This document shows positions 5,599 to 11,801 of a stretch of 29,973 bases of DNA, one piece after another; the stretch's first letter is position 1; each line of letters begins with the position of its first letter. The DNA is from a virus. A program made the position numbers and the translations under genes. The stretch spans positions 1-29,973 of the IMG/VR virus record IMGVR_UViG_3300037507_002193; one strand, 5' to 3'. The notes beneath the pieces are model-generated. The model searched no databases. It was not told where the DNA came from and saw nothing but the letters and a program-made list of their open reading frames with translations.

Positions 5599-5844
5599 CT
5601 ACTTTTTCCTAGTTGCTATCCGCAGCTCGTTCACTGCGTCGATGAGTTGCCGGTGAGCGCGCTCAACAGACGCGATCGTAGTTTCAAGATCATTGATGAC
5701 CGACACCTCCTGCCCACGCTGCCACGCAAGTGCGCGGGCGACCTGAGCCGAGCAAGCGGCGATGTTGCCCGCAGCAGTCGCGACTAGGTGGCGCGCGTCG
5801 AGAATGTCGCCGGTCCTGTCCTCGGCTATGTCGGCTTCAGCCAC
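5599..5844 (-). CDS. hypothetical helical protein, probably 5'-truncated
   Basis: 81 aa from GTG 5844. Helical throughout (ARHLVATAAGNIAACSAQVA, LETTIASVERAHRQLIDAVN). No ribosome binding site precedes the GTG, and the frame stays open upstream across 5845-5869 into the inverted-repeat end of the transposon at 5870. This suggests the native start was lost when the element inserted, or that adjacent DNA was deleted. The frame is coherent with the 73-aa gene downstream. Confidence 0.5.
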   Translation of the reverse strand: MAEADIAEDRTGDILDARHLVATAAGNIAACSAQVARALAWQRGQEVSVINDLETTIASVERAHRQLIDAVNELRIATRKK

Positions 5845-5869
5845 TCTTTGTCTTTCGCTGCCTTGGAAT

Positions 5870-5888
5870 GGTAGTGTCTCAGTTTGAA
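5870..5888 (+). repeat. left terminal inverted repeat
   Basis: GGTAGTGTCTCAGTTTGAA, an exact inverted copy of 9524-9542. Similarity continues inward (TTTATGATAG against ATTTGATCGC) with mismatches. Confidence 0.85.
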
Positions 5889-5889
5889 T

Positions 5890-6297
5890 TTATGATAGTC
5901 GCTTCTTCAGGTGCCCCGATACAACTCCAACAATAATTCCACCGGTCAAGAAGCTTTGCAGTTTTGTCTGTTGCTCGGACTTCAGAAAATGCCATGTGTC
6001 GGGCGCAATCAAATGCCAAATCCACGTCCCAGCAGCCAGCAGCAGAGCGAATGCTGCGAGCCAGAGGTAGATCAGAGATATCGTTTCGAAGTGGTCTTTG
6101 AAAGTTTGCGATCTATCGTGGTCTTTCTGCTCGGCTTCTTTCTTCAACTCTCGCGCAGTCTTGCCACGCGAGAGTTGAACTGCTTCTTGAGTTCCAGAAT
6201 CACTTGCCTCTGCTAACGCTGGATCAAGGATCTTGTCATCCTCGGCGGTTGGCCCAGGAACTACAATCTGTCTAGGTTCAGCGCCGTCTACACTCAT
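5890..6297 (-). CDS. two-helix membrane protein, candidate PanT toxin
   Basis: 135 aa. Residues 1-70 are soluble and charged. TM1 is at about 73-97 (SLIYLWLAAFALLLAAGTWI), then an amphipathic loop, then a shorter hydrophobic stretch at 114-130 (FLTGGIIVGVVSG) and a basic end KKRLS. The ATG overlaps the stop of the Panacea gene (ATGA), the standard layout of a PanAT pair with antitoxin first. PanA-type antitoxins are known to neutralise unrelated toxins, including membrane-acting ones. Toxicity is inference. The gene reaches almost to the left repeat, so it is the last cargo gene. Confidence 0.7.
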   Translation of the reverse strand: MSVDGAEPRQIVVPGPTAEDDKILDPALAEASDSGTQEAVQLSRGKTARELKKEAEQKDHDRSQTFKDHFETISLIYLWLAAFALLLAAGTWIWHLIAPDTWHFLKSEQQTKLQSFLTGGIIVGVVSGHLKKRLS

Positions 6298-6764
6298 GGC
6301 TGACGGCCGCTCCTAGCGGTCGCCATGCGCGCATAGTGATCTTCGATAACGTCGTTGGGTATCACCACTCCGAACAATCCCGGCCGATAAGTAATATCCC
6401 AAGGCGATCCAGGAAGATGCGTCAGTCTTGAGAGTGCTGGGCCAGAGTGTGCCCCATACTTGTCGTACACTTGGTCTACTATGCTTGCCTCAGAAGCGGC
6501 GAGATGCTCGTTCGCATCCGCTCCCCTCAATGGCCCTTCCACAGGATTGCTCTTGAAGTGACGCATCGCACCATAAAGCCTAGGAATAACAGGACCGTAT
6601 TCCCATGCCTGCACTTCGTCTTTGATGAGCGGACGACCGAGCAAGCCGAGTGTCCATCCGTGCGCAATGTAGACAAGCTTAAGGACCTGCATCGGGGTGA
6701 GGGCATCGTTGTTCGCCCGTGCCCGATCGAGAAGGTGGTTAGCGACTATGATGCTGTCGTACAT
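6294..6764 (-). CDS. panA: Panacea-domain antitoxin (SocA/GepA, DUF4065 type)
   Basis: 156 aa. The family core is residues about 5-70: IIVANHLLDRARANNDALTP, MQVLKLVYIAHGWTLGLLGR, then VQAWEYGPVIPRLYGAMRHF with the diagnostic L-x-K-L-V/L-Y-x-A-H-G and W-x-x-G-P-V/I-x-P motifs. Panacea proteins act as antitoxins for many unrelated toxins and are common in phages and mobile elements. ATG 6764 has a strong AAGGAGG site 8 nt upstream. The 4-nt overlap with the downstream membrane-protein gene couples them. The role as an antitoxin for that gene is inferred from context. Confidence 0.88.
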   Translation of the reverse strand: MYDSIIVANHLLDRARANNDALTPMQVLKLVYIAHGWTLGLLGRPLIKDEVQAWEYGPVIPRLYGAMRHFKSNPVEGPLRGADANEHLAASEASIVDQVYDKYGAHSGPALSRLTHLPGSPWDITYRPGLFGVVIPNDVIEDHYARMATARSGRQP

Positions 6765-6842
6765 CGTGCCTGCCTCCTTCCTGCATAGTTACAACCGCTC
6801 AACACAAATTGGCCGGCACCGATACCGGAACCAGCCTCCCAT

Positions 6843-6871
6843 TATATATGTTCTTTTTTGGTTCCGATCAA
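6843..6871 (-). promoter_or_regulatory. promoter of the PanA/toxin pair
   Basis: On the minus strand TTGATC (6871-6866), 17-nt spacer, TATATA (6848-6843). A perfect TATAAT overlaps at 6846-6841 with a 19-nt spacer. The leader to ATG 6764 is about 70 nt and contains a CCGG-flanked partial palindrome (GGTTCCGGTATCGGTGCCGG) that could be an autoregulatory site. The local sequence is AT-rich against its neighbours. Confidence 0.6.
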
Positions 6872-6884
6872 GCCCCTTCGCGGC

Positions 6885-7760
6885 TTACATCCTCTTCTTG
6901 TAATTCTTTGGCCGGTTCGGCTTGTCGGCCGCCGCATCGATCAGGGCCACGATGTCTTCCATCGACATGAGATTGTCAGTCAGGCCAGCGGCCATCGCAG
7001 GCGTCACCTTCAGCGTCTTGTGGATGCGCACCCAGTTGTAGAACACGAAATAGAGCGAGATCGCGTAGATGTGGCTCTCCAGCTTCTTGGAGAAGCCGTT
7101 CGTCAGTCGCGTGAACCGCCGCATGCTCATGCGCATCGTCAGGTTCTGCCGCTCAACGAATGACGTGCTGATGTGCTTCGGGTCCGGCTTGCCCTCGATC
7201 TCCGTCTTGCTGATGCCGGTGCACTCGGCCGGGCTATAACGGCCCTTGGCACTCTCCGGGCTGGCGCCGTAGAGCTTCACGAGCTGGGCATAGTCCACGT
7301 CCGCGCCAAACGCGCCCTCGACCGCTTCGAGGTACGCCTTGAGGCCATCGCTGGTGAGTTGCACGCGGGTTGCCAGCCGTTCGGCAAGGCCGTTGATGAA
7401 GTAGCCAGCCGTCTCGCCGTCGCGGTCACCCACGTACCATTGCACGATCAGCTTGCTGTCGGCATCGATCGCGGTCCAGGTCCACGTGTCGCCAGCGCCC
7501 TCGACGGGCTTCTTCATGCTGGGCACGTTCTTCTGCTTGGCGGCCGTGAACGACCAGATTTCATCGACCTGCACCCGCTTGGCCTTCACGCCAACGACGT
7601 TCTCGTCATGGAAAGTCATGCAAACCTTGCCTGCATCCTCCAGCAGCTTGGCGACCGTGTTGATCGACACGTCGCACACACGGGAGATCGACCGCATGGA
7701 CGATCCCTCGCAGAGCATCGAGAGGATTTGGACGCGGGTCTTGGTGGGGAGCTTGTTCAT
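6885..7760 (-). CDS. IS1-family-like DDE transposase
   Basis: 291 aa. An N-terminal HTH (about 12-43, [20 protein letters not shown]) is followed by a DDE core: D66 in [10 protein letters not shown]138 in [10 protein letters not shown] and E203 in [17 protein letters not shown]. The end ([20 protein letters not shown]) matches the IS1-type C-terminus. ATG 7760 has AAGGGAG 3-4 nt upstream, and its promoter at 7767-7795 predicts a start at the ATG. This is a single-ORF transposase without the frameshift of classical IS1. Catalytic residues are intact, so activity is plausible. The upstream extension of the frame has no codon support. Confidence 0.9.
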   Translation of the reverse strand: MNKLPTKTRVQILSMLCEGSSMRSISRVCDVSINTVAKLLEDAGKVCMTFHDENVVGVKAKRVQVDEIWSFTAAKQKNVPSMKKPVEGAGDTWTWTAIDADSKLIVQWYVGDRDGETAGYFINGLAERLATRVQLTSDGLKAYLEAVEGAFGADVDYAQLVKLYGASPESAKGRYSPAECTGISKTEIEGKPDPKHISTSFVERQNLTMRMSMRRFTRLTNGFSKKLESHIYAISLYFVFYNWVRIHKTLKVTPAMAAGLTDNLMSMEDIVALIDAAADKPNRPKNYKKRM

Positions 7761-7766
7761 GGCTCC

Positions 7767-7795
7767 CTTATATGAACTTTTATGCTTAGCGTCAA
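7767..7795 (-). promoter_or_regulatory. transposase promoter, predicted leaderless
   Basis: TTGACG (7795-7790), 17-nt spacer, TATAAG (7772-7767). Only 6 nt separate the -10 box from ATG 7760, so transcription should begin at or within the start codon. The -35 box lies inside the TGCTT-N6-AAGCA site at 7783-7798. Confidence 0.65.
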
Positions 7796-7798
7796 GCA
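7783..7798. promoter_or_regulatory. operator-like site over the transposase -35
   Basis: TGCTTAGCGTCAAGCA, an inverted TGCTT/AAGCA pair with a 6-nt centre. It resembles the octamers at 7820-7871 and covers the transposase -35 box, suggesting the same regulator could act on both divergent promoters. Confidence 0.5.
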
Positions 7799-7819
7799 CA
7801 CGTGCCTCCATCGCCCAAT

Positions 7820-7871
7820 GCTTGCACGAATCATTATGCAAGCATATGCTTGCATTTCCCAGTTGCAAGCA
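7820..7871. promoter_or_regulatory. symmetric four-octamer operator array
   Basis: TGCTTGCA (7820-7827), 9 nt, TGCAAGCA (7837-7844), 2 nt, TGCTTGCA (7847-7854), 9 nt, TGCAAGCA (7864-7871): all four are symmetric about 7845.5. The inner pair makes a perfect 20-bp palindrome (ATGCAAGCATATGCTTGCAT, 7836-7855). The array covers the -35, spacer and -10 of the P63C-gene promoter and the start of its leader. Confidence 0.8.
7822..7850 (+). promoter_or_regulatory. promoter of the P63C-domain gene
   Basis: TTGCAC (7822-7827), 17-nt spacer, TATGCT (7845-7850). The elements are moderate and fully embedded in the operator array. The predicted start is at about 7857, leaving a leader of about 26 nt. Confidence 0.55.
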
Positions 7872-7882
7872 CAGAGGTCGAG

Positions 7883-8884
7883 ATGACAGGCAAAGATGAA
7901 AGCAAGGCCGCAGGGGGGCTTGCTCGCGCTGAGGCCCTATCGCCTGAACGCAGGAAAGAAATTGCCCAGAAGGCAGCGGCATCGAGATGGTTGGCCGATC
8001 TGCCGCAAGCTACCCACGTTGGAAACATCAAGGTTGGGCAGGCTGAAATCTCATGCGCAGTGCTCGAAGACGGTCGGCGCGTGCTCACTCAGAGTGACAT
8101 GATGCGTGCTCTTGGTAGGGCGCGACAAGCCAAGGGGCGCGCGTACTACAGTGGTGACGTCAACTTGCCTGCGTTTCTCACCGCAAACAACCTTAAACCG
8201 TTTATTCCCAAAGAGTTAGAGGTGACGTCGAGTCAAATTGAATTCAAGCTGCCATCCGGGCAAAAGGCGTTTGGATATCTGGCCGAATTGCTGCCGGAGG
8301 TCTGCGAGGTCTATATTAAGGCGCGTAAAGAAGGCGCACTGGCCGCCAATCAAGAGCACGTTGCCGACCAGTGTGAGATACTTATAAGAGGGTTGGCCAA
8401 GCTTGGCATCGTCGGGCTCGTTGATGAGGCCACGGGCTATCAGTATGTTCGCGACAAACAAGCGCTGCAAAGCATGCTTGATGCCTACTTGCGGCATGAG
8501 CTTGCGGCCTGGGCAAAGCGGTTCCCAGACGAATTCTATCGACAGATATTCCGGCTCCGAGGGTGGGAGTGGAAAGGCATGAAGGTCAATCGGCCACAGA
8601 TTGTAGCCCACTATACCAAGGATCTAGTGTACGAGCGCCTTGCGCCAGGCATTCTTACAGAACTCGAGAACCGCGTTCCGCGAGACGAGGACGGAAAGAA
8701 GAAAGGCAAGCTTCATCAGCTATTTACAGATGACGTCGGGCATCCCGCTCTAGCCCAGCATTTACATGCTGTAACGATGATGATGAAGGGGTCTCCGAGT
8801 TGGGACGCGTTCATCACAATGATGAACATCGCCTTGCCGAAGCGCGGCGCCAATCTAGAATTGGATCTGCGAGCGAAGGATTAG
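7883..8884 (+). CDS. P63C-domain protein
   Basis: 333 aa. Near the N-terminus is a basic motif (11-36: [20 protein letters not shown], then AAASRW). A middle region (about 50-200) is mixed alpha/beta. Residues about 225-320 are the P63C domain: [61 protein letters not shown]63C proteins are found on phages and other mobile DNA, with no settled biochemical role. ATG 7883 has GAGG 5 nt upstream; earlier starts would lie inside the promoter. The palindromic array over its promoter suggests strong, perhaps self, regulation. Its stop overlaps the convergent gene by 4 nt. Confidence 0.85.
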   Translation: MTGKDESKAAGGLARAEALSPERRKEIAQKAAASRWLADLPQATHVGNIKVGQAEISCAVLEDGRRVLTQSDMMRALGRARQAKGRAYYSGDVNLPAFLTANNLKPFIPKELEVTSSQIEFKLPSGQKAFGYLAELLPEVCEVYIKARKEGALAANQEHVADQCEILIRGLAKLGIVGLVDEATGYQYVRDKQALQSMLDAYLRHELAAWAKRFPDEFYRQIFRLRGWEWKGMKVNRPQIVAHYTKDLVYERLAPGILTELENRVPRDEDGKKKGKLHQLFTDDVGHPALAQHLHAVTMMMKGSPSWDAFITMMNIALPKRGANLELDLRAKD

Positions 8885-9114
8885 CGGCTATTCCATCTAG
8901 TCTTTGCTGCAGCCTTCGCGATTTCTGATCGCCTTTTCGCGCTCATCTTCTCTGCTCGCGCCTTACCTCCACGCCGCCCAAGGCTGACGGCCGCCTTGTC
9001 CTTGCCGTCGTCGGTCTTCTCGTCTTCTTCCTCGCCAGTGGCGATCTTCGCCACCTTGATGGCGTTGCCGATCACGTCGGCTGGGCGCTTCTCGCCCTTT
9101 GGGCCTTTAGGCAT
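8881..9114 (-). CDS. small basic protein sharing a GG..RW motif with the P63C protein
   Basis: 77 aa from ATG 9114, 4 nt after the previous stop. Its C-terminal 26 residues (GGKARAEKMSAKRRSEIAKA, AAKTRW) match the P63C protein's N-terminal motif at 16 of 26 positions with equal spacing. The N-terminus is lysine- and proline-rich (MPKGPKGEKRPAD) and the centre acidic. It may bind nucleic acid or compete with the P63C protein for a partner; both are speculation. Weak ribosome binding site, so translation is likely coupled. Confidence 0.65.
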   Translation of the reverse strand: MPKGPKGEKRPADVIGNAIKVAKIATGEEEDEKTDDGKDKAAVSLGRRGGKARAEKMSAKRRSEIAKAAAKTRWNSR

Positions 9115-9118
9115 GTCG

Positions 9119-9448
9119 TTATTTTCTTTCGCCAGACACGTGCTCGCCAGTCGTCGTGACATGTGTCACCAGATGCTCTGTGAGGTCCTGCCAAGCCTCA
9201 TCAACGATCGAATGTAGGCGACGACCTGCGGCGGCACTGTTCCATTCAACGGTAAGCCATCCCTTGTGATCGTGCATGCTGGCGATGCCGCTCGAAAACT
9301 CGTCCACTAGCTTTCGCGAGTCCGCCAGCGCCAACGCCTTTTGGTAGCATTCCAAAACGCGATCGAGGCGATGGGTCTCTCGATGACATCCAATCCTGAT
9401 CCAAGTGTCACTGGATCGGTCCAAGCTCTTGGGCTCAATTTGCGCCAC
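9119..9448 (-). CDS. hypothetical cargo protein
   Basis: 109 aa from GTG 9448 with GGAG 8 nt upstream (an ATG at 9455 is out of frame). Sequence features: helices (THRLDRVLECYQKALALADS) and a possible beta section (DHKGWLTVEWNSAAAGRRLH). No family recognised. It precedes the basic 77-aa gene in one transcription unit and lies next to the right end of the transposon. A TTGACA at 9511-9506 close to the repeat may be its -35, but no good -10 box follows. Confidence 0.6.
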   Translation of the reverse strand: MAQIEPKSLDRSSDTWIRIGCHRETHRLDRVLECYQKALALADSRKLVDEFSSGIASMHDHKGWLTVEWNSAAAGRRLHSIVDEAWQDLTEHLVTHVTTTGEHVSGERK

Positions 9449-9523
9449 GGTTCATACTCCTGCTTTGCGCTAAGCATAGCATGAGTTGGGAGCCGCCAAC
9501 ACCCCTGTCAACTGCGATCAAAT

Positions 9524-9542
9524 TTCAAACTGAGACACTACC
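9524..9542 (-). repeat. right terminal inverted repeat
   Basis: TTCAAACTGAGACACTACC, the exact reverse complement of 5870-5888. A TGA inside it (9531-9533) closes the frame of the adjacent gene fragment. Confidence 0.85.
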
Positions 9543-9665
9543 CCAGCCGAGCTATTCGCCCTCTACACGATGGGCGAGAAGGAAGGCGCTGGCCTCACGA
9601 AGCGGGTCGACAAACGCTACTACGACTGCATGCAGGACGAGCCAGAAGACGTTGACGCAGACTAA
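9543..9665 (+). pseudogene. 3' fragment of a disrupted plus-strand gene
   Basis: Directly beyond the right repeat a frame reads AELFALYTMGEKEGAGLTKR, then VDKRYYDCMQDEPEDVDAD and TAA 9663-9665. Composition and an acidic tail look like a real C-terminus. The frame is stopped inside the repeat, so the 5' part has been lost; it is not found left of the element. This supports insertion with loss of flanking DNA. The original product is not recognised. A 31-aa ORF from the internal ATG is the only possible remnant. Confidence 0.5.
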
Positions 9666-9738
9666 AACGGAGTTCTCCGCTACCAGTGCATGACCACCCA
9701 CCACGCCGTGCGCGCTAGCCCTATCAAGACTGCTGCGC

Positions 9739-9754
9739 CTGCTATCACTAGCAG
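9739..9754 (-). other. small hairpin after the late operon
   Basis: CTGCTA and TAGCAG form a 6-bp stem with a GTGA (GNRA-type) loop on the minus strand, 21 nt beyond the last late gene. No T-run follows, so it is more likely an RNA 3' structure than an intrinsic terminator. Confidence 0.3.
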
Positions 9755-9774
9755 CGTATGGCAAACCCGCACGC

Positions 9775-9993
9775 TCATCGGAGCGCCTTGAGAAAGGCCG
9801 CCAGCGTCTCGCCCATTTTTTCCGGTGACCAGTTGAGGACGATGCCACCCAAGATCGACAGGAACAGCAGCACCAGCCGCTGCGCCCATGATAGAGCCGT
9901 ATCCACCTTCTCCGTGAGATGGTCGACTTTGCGATTGGTCTCTGAGACGTCGCTGGCGATCCGCCCAATCTGATATGATAGCCAGTCGCTCAT
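9775..9993 (-). CDS. small membrane protein with coiled coil (XhlA/holin-like)
   Basis: 72 aa, last late gene. Residues 12-36 form a coiled coil (SDVSETNRKVDHLTEKVDTA); one membrane helix lies at about 39-55 (RLVLLFLSILGGIVLNW); the tail is amphipathic. This order resembles XhlA-type haemolysin/holin accessory proteins. It is coupled to the o-spanin gene by ATGA. It is the best candidate for a holin or holin partner in the lysis cassette, but one TM helix does not prove this. Confidence 0.65.
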   Translation of the reverse strand: MSDWLSYQIGRIASDVSETNRKVDHLTEKVDTALSWAQRLVLLFLSILGGIVLNWSPEKMGETLAAFLKALR

Positions 9994-10205
9994 CCATTGC
10001 CGCGCTCCCGCGCCGGGCAGATGGCCTCATAGGCCCGGTTGTGGCCGATGATCTGCCGCTTGGTCTCGTCGGTGTCGCGCTTGCTCATGGCGATCGTCTG
10101 GAACGCCTTGCACGAGCTGTCAGCAGTCCCGGCAAAATTTGTCGCGCAGCCTGTCAGCAGGAAGCTTGCTAGCGCTGCGACGAGCAGCATCGGCTTTTTT
10201 AGCAT
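9990..10205 (-). CDS. Rz1-like outer-membrane spanin lipoprotein
   Basis: 71 aa. Signal sequence MLKKPMLLVAALASFLLTGC ends in a lipobox (LTG-C20), so the mature protein is an outer-membrane lipoprotein. The remainder (SSCKAFQTIAMSKRDTDETK) carries a second Cys and a pattern (C-x-x-F ... D-T ... H-N ... C) common in phage Rz1-like proteins. It overlaps the i-spanin gene by 86 nt in another frame, the classical nested Rz/Rz1 arrangement. With the i-spanin it fuses inner and outer membranes at the last step of lysis. Confidence 0.8.
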   Translation of the reverse strand: MLKKPMLLVAALASFLLTGCATNFAGTADSSCKAFQTIAMSKRDTDETKRQIIGHNRAYEAICPARERGNG

Positions 10206-10344
10206 TCTCGTTGCTCTTTTGCTCGACGCGCGCACGCTCCTCGTTCACTGCCTTACTCTTGATCGACGCCACCCAGCCGAACACGGCACCGATGGCCACC
10301 ACCACCACCGTGATCTGACCCGATAATGATCGGAGGAACATCAT
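10120..10344 (-). CDS. Rz-like inner-membrane spanin
   Basis: 74 aa beginning MMFLRSLSG. One N-terminal membrane helix (ITVVVVAIGAVFGWVASI) is followed by a charged periplasmic coiled coil (NEERARVEQKSNENAKKADA) and a Cys-containing C-terminus (KFCRDC). This matches Rz i-spanins. Its start overlaps the endolysin stop (ATGATG) and the o-spanin gene lies nested over its 3' half. Confidence 0.8.
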   Translation of the reverse strand: MMFLRSLSGQITVVVVAIGAVFGWVASIKSKAVNEERARVEQKSNENAKKADAARRSASKLPADRLRDKFCRDC

Positions 10345-11063
10345 GGCTTGCGGCTCCACCACAGGTACGCCAGCACGCCCAATATGATCACCAGCGGGAC
10401 GCCCCACAGAGCGAGATCAACGCCGGACAGGAGTTGTCCTGCATTGGCCTTTACGGCGACGGCTGTCGACGTAACCCCGGCAGGATCAGCCAGGAGCGCA
10501 CCACCGCCGATGAGGCCAGTACCGCCCACAGCCGCAGCGCCGGGGGACACGGCGGGCGGCTCCTCCACTTTCTGTGCCATCGGCTCGGGCTCGGCATCCT
10601 CGGGCGGGGTAAGGAATAGCGCCTTCTCCGCAGCTCGCCGCCGCGCCAAGCCGCGCAACACCACCCGCTTACCGTTCACCGTCGCCTTGTTCCACATCTC
10701 GAATGCGGACGCCGCGCCTTCCGCGTCGCCACGGTTGAGCTTGCGGAGGATCGTTGACTTGCCCAGCGCACCGACGCCGCAGTTGTACGCGAAGCTCACC
10801 AGTGCGTCGAACTGATGCTGGTGAATTGGCACTGTCACAAGCCGCGTAACTGCTGCCTCGCACTCGGCCAGTTCTCGGCGCAAGCCTTCCACAGCCTGTT
10901 GCTTAGTCCAGGTCATCCCTGGCTTAATGCCCTTGGTGCAGCCCCATCCCAGCGTCCAGACACCAGCCGGGCAGCGATAGGCGATGCAGCCGCCGTCTTT
11001 CAGCGGACGAAGGTAGCCCTCAAATTCTCGGATCAGATCGAGCCCGCGCTCTGAGATGTTCAT
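10341..11063 (-). CDS. GH24 endolysin with C-terminal membrane helix
   Basis: 240 aa. Residues 1-150 are a phage lysozyme: REFEG with E15 as catalytic Glu, then AYRCPAGVWTLGWGCT, where C31 and T37 fit the E-(D/C)-T triad of P1 Lyz-type enzymes, and the helical YNCGVGALGKSTILRKLN block. A Pro/Ala/Gly-rich linker (about 152-214) leads to a membrane helix at about 218-236 (ALWGVPLVIILGVLAYLWW) and a basic end. There is no N-terminal signal. A tail anchor is unusual for soluble endolysins and may tether the enzyme at the inner membrane. The start overlaps the preceding gene by 4 nt. Confidence 0.85.
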   Translation of the reverse strand: MNISERGLDLIREFEGYLRPLKDGGCIAYRCPAGVWTLGWGCTKGIKPGMTWTKQQAVEGLRRELAECEAAVTRLVTVPIHQHQFDALVSFAYNCGVGALGKSTILRKLNRGDAEGAASAFEMWNKATVNGKRVVLRGLARRRAAEKALFLTPPEDAEPEPMAQKVEEPPAVSPGAAAVGGTGLIGGGALLADPAGVTSTAVAVKANAGQLLSGVDLALWGVPLVIILGVLAYLWWSRKP

Positions 11064-11299
11064 GCCGCCCCCTTCAACAGTCGCTTGTCGATCTCGATCG
11101 ATTCAATAGCCGCAAGCCGCTGCTTGGCGTCGATCAACTCAAGATTGATCCTCGCCAGTTGGCTGGCCATCTCTGTGATAAGATCGGTAACTTCGGGAGG
11201 CAGCGTCTCGGCGCGAACTTCTGTCGTGTGCGTCGGGTGCCGTTTTTTCAAGTTTTCAACGACTTTCGCCGTCAGTTCATCATGTCCAGTGGCGATCAT
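11060..11299 (-). CDS. hypothetical helical protein before the endolysin
   Basis: 79 aa. A basic N-terminal half (ENLKKRHPTHTTEVRAETLP) is followed by a long helix (MASQLARINLELIDAKQRLA) that is likely a coiled coil. No membrane segment. It overlaps both neighbours (20 nt with the gene at 11280, 4 nt with the endolysin). It may be a lysis regulator or a structural accessory; unassigned. Confidence 0.65.
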   Translation of the reverse strand: MIATGHDELTAKVVENLKKRHPTHTTEVRAETLPPEVTDLITEMASQLARINLELIDAKQRLAAIESIEIDKRLLKGAA

Positions 11300-11801
11300 C
11301 GGTATAATCCGCAGGGATGGGTGATCGAGCCATCAACGCGAACGATTTGGCCCATAGGGGCTGCCTGAATGATGCCGACGCGATTTCGACCGCGCGCCAT
11401 TCTGGCGCAGTCACGAGGCACGGGCCGGTGTCCGTAGCAATGGCAATCTGTGTCGCAAGGTCGCCGGAATCGATCAGCGCGCCGGCATAGGTCGATACCT
11501 CTGACCAGCCCTCAAGGTCGCGTTTTGTCGTGCCGATGTGATGCGTGCCGCGTGCGCCGCCGAAATTGTAATCAAACCCAAACGCTAGGCGTCGGTCGCG
11601 CTCATTCGCGACTTGTTCAACGGTCACGGGCGGCACGCTGCGCACGATGCGCACACGGTCCGCCTCGACAATCATTTGCTCCTTTGAGCCGCTGCCCTCG
11701 ATCACCACCGGCAGCCACAACGCCGCCTTGTGCGGCGGAATGCTGGTCAGTTCTCGACGTTCTATCACCTGCTCGTTCTCAACCCGCGCAAAAAGTGCCA
11801 T
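11280..11801 (-). CDS. phage tail-fibre-associated protein (DUF4376-like)
   Basis: 173 aa. ATG 11801 has AGGAGGTGA 5 nt upstream, so the TTG one codon earlier is not used. The C-terminal region (ERDRRLAFGFDYNFGGARGT, HHIGTTKRDLEGWSEVSTYA, DTGPCLVTAPEWRAVEIASA) fits the DUF4376 pattern seen at the ends of phage tail-fibre loci, where related proteins are fibre assembly or baseplate-side parts. Position directly downstream of fibre genes supports a virion or chaperone role. Family call moderate. Confidence 0.6.
   Translation of the reverse strand: MALFARVENEQVIERRELTSIPPHKAALWLPVVIEGSGSKEQMIVEADRVRIVRSVPPVTVEQVANERDRRLAFGFDYNFGGARGTHHIGTTKRDLEGWSEVSTYAGALIDSGDLATQIAIATDTGPCLVTAPEWRAVEIASASFRQPLWAKSFALMARSPIPADYTDDRHWT

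Larger units (their letters stand above)
5870..9542. mobile_element. IS1-family-type transposon with cargo genes (3.67 kb)
   Basis: Bounded by perfect 19-bp inverted repeats with an inexact extension. It contains one transposase of the IS1-like DDE type and no second copy of the ends inside, so the ends define a single unit. Cargo: a PanA antitoxin with a membrane-protein partner, a P63C-domain protein, and two small genes. IS1 ends begin GGTRATG, and GGTAGTG here is compatible. No target duplication is seen (left flank CCTTGGAAT, right flank CCAGCCGAG), so one flank was probably rearranged. The boundaries are seen; that it moves as a unit is inferred. Confidence 0.7.

Noticed and set aside
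7173-7775. 200-aa plus-strand frame opposite the transposase
   Set aside because: Mirror of the transposase, whose DDE residues are intact in the minus frame.
7761-7982. N-terminal extension of the transposase to 365 aa
   Set aside because: The added 74 residues are encoded by the promoter and operator region and by the P63C gene on the other strand; ATG 7760 has its own ribosome binding site.
5870-9542. Whole segment as a composite transposon with two IS copies
   Set aside because: Only one transposase gene and a single pair of ends are present, so a two-IS composite does not fit.
9552-9968. 138-aa minus-strand frame near the lysis genes
   Set aside because: Trp/Arg/Ser-rich overlap of the 72-aa membrane protein gene in another frame; no start signal.
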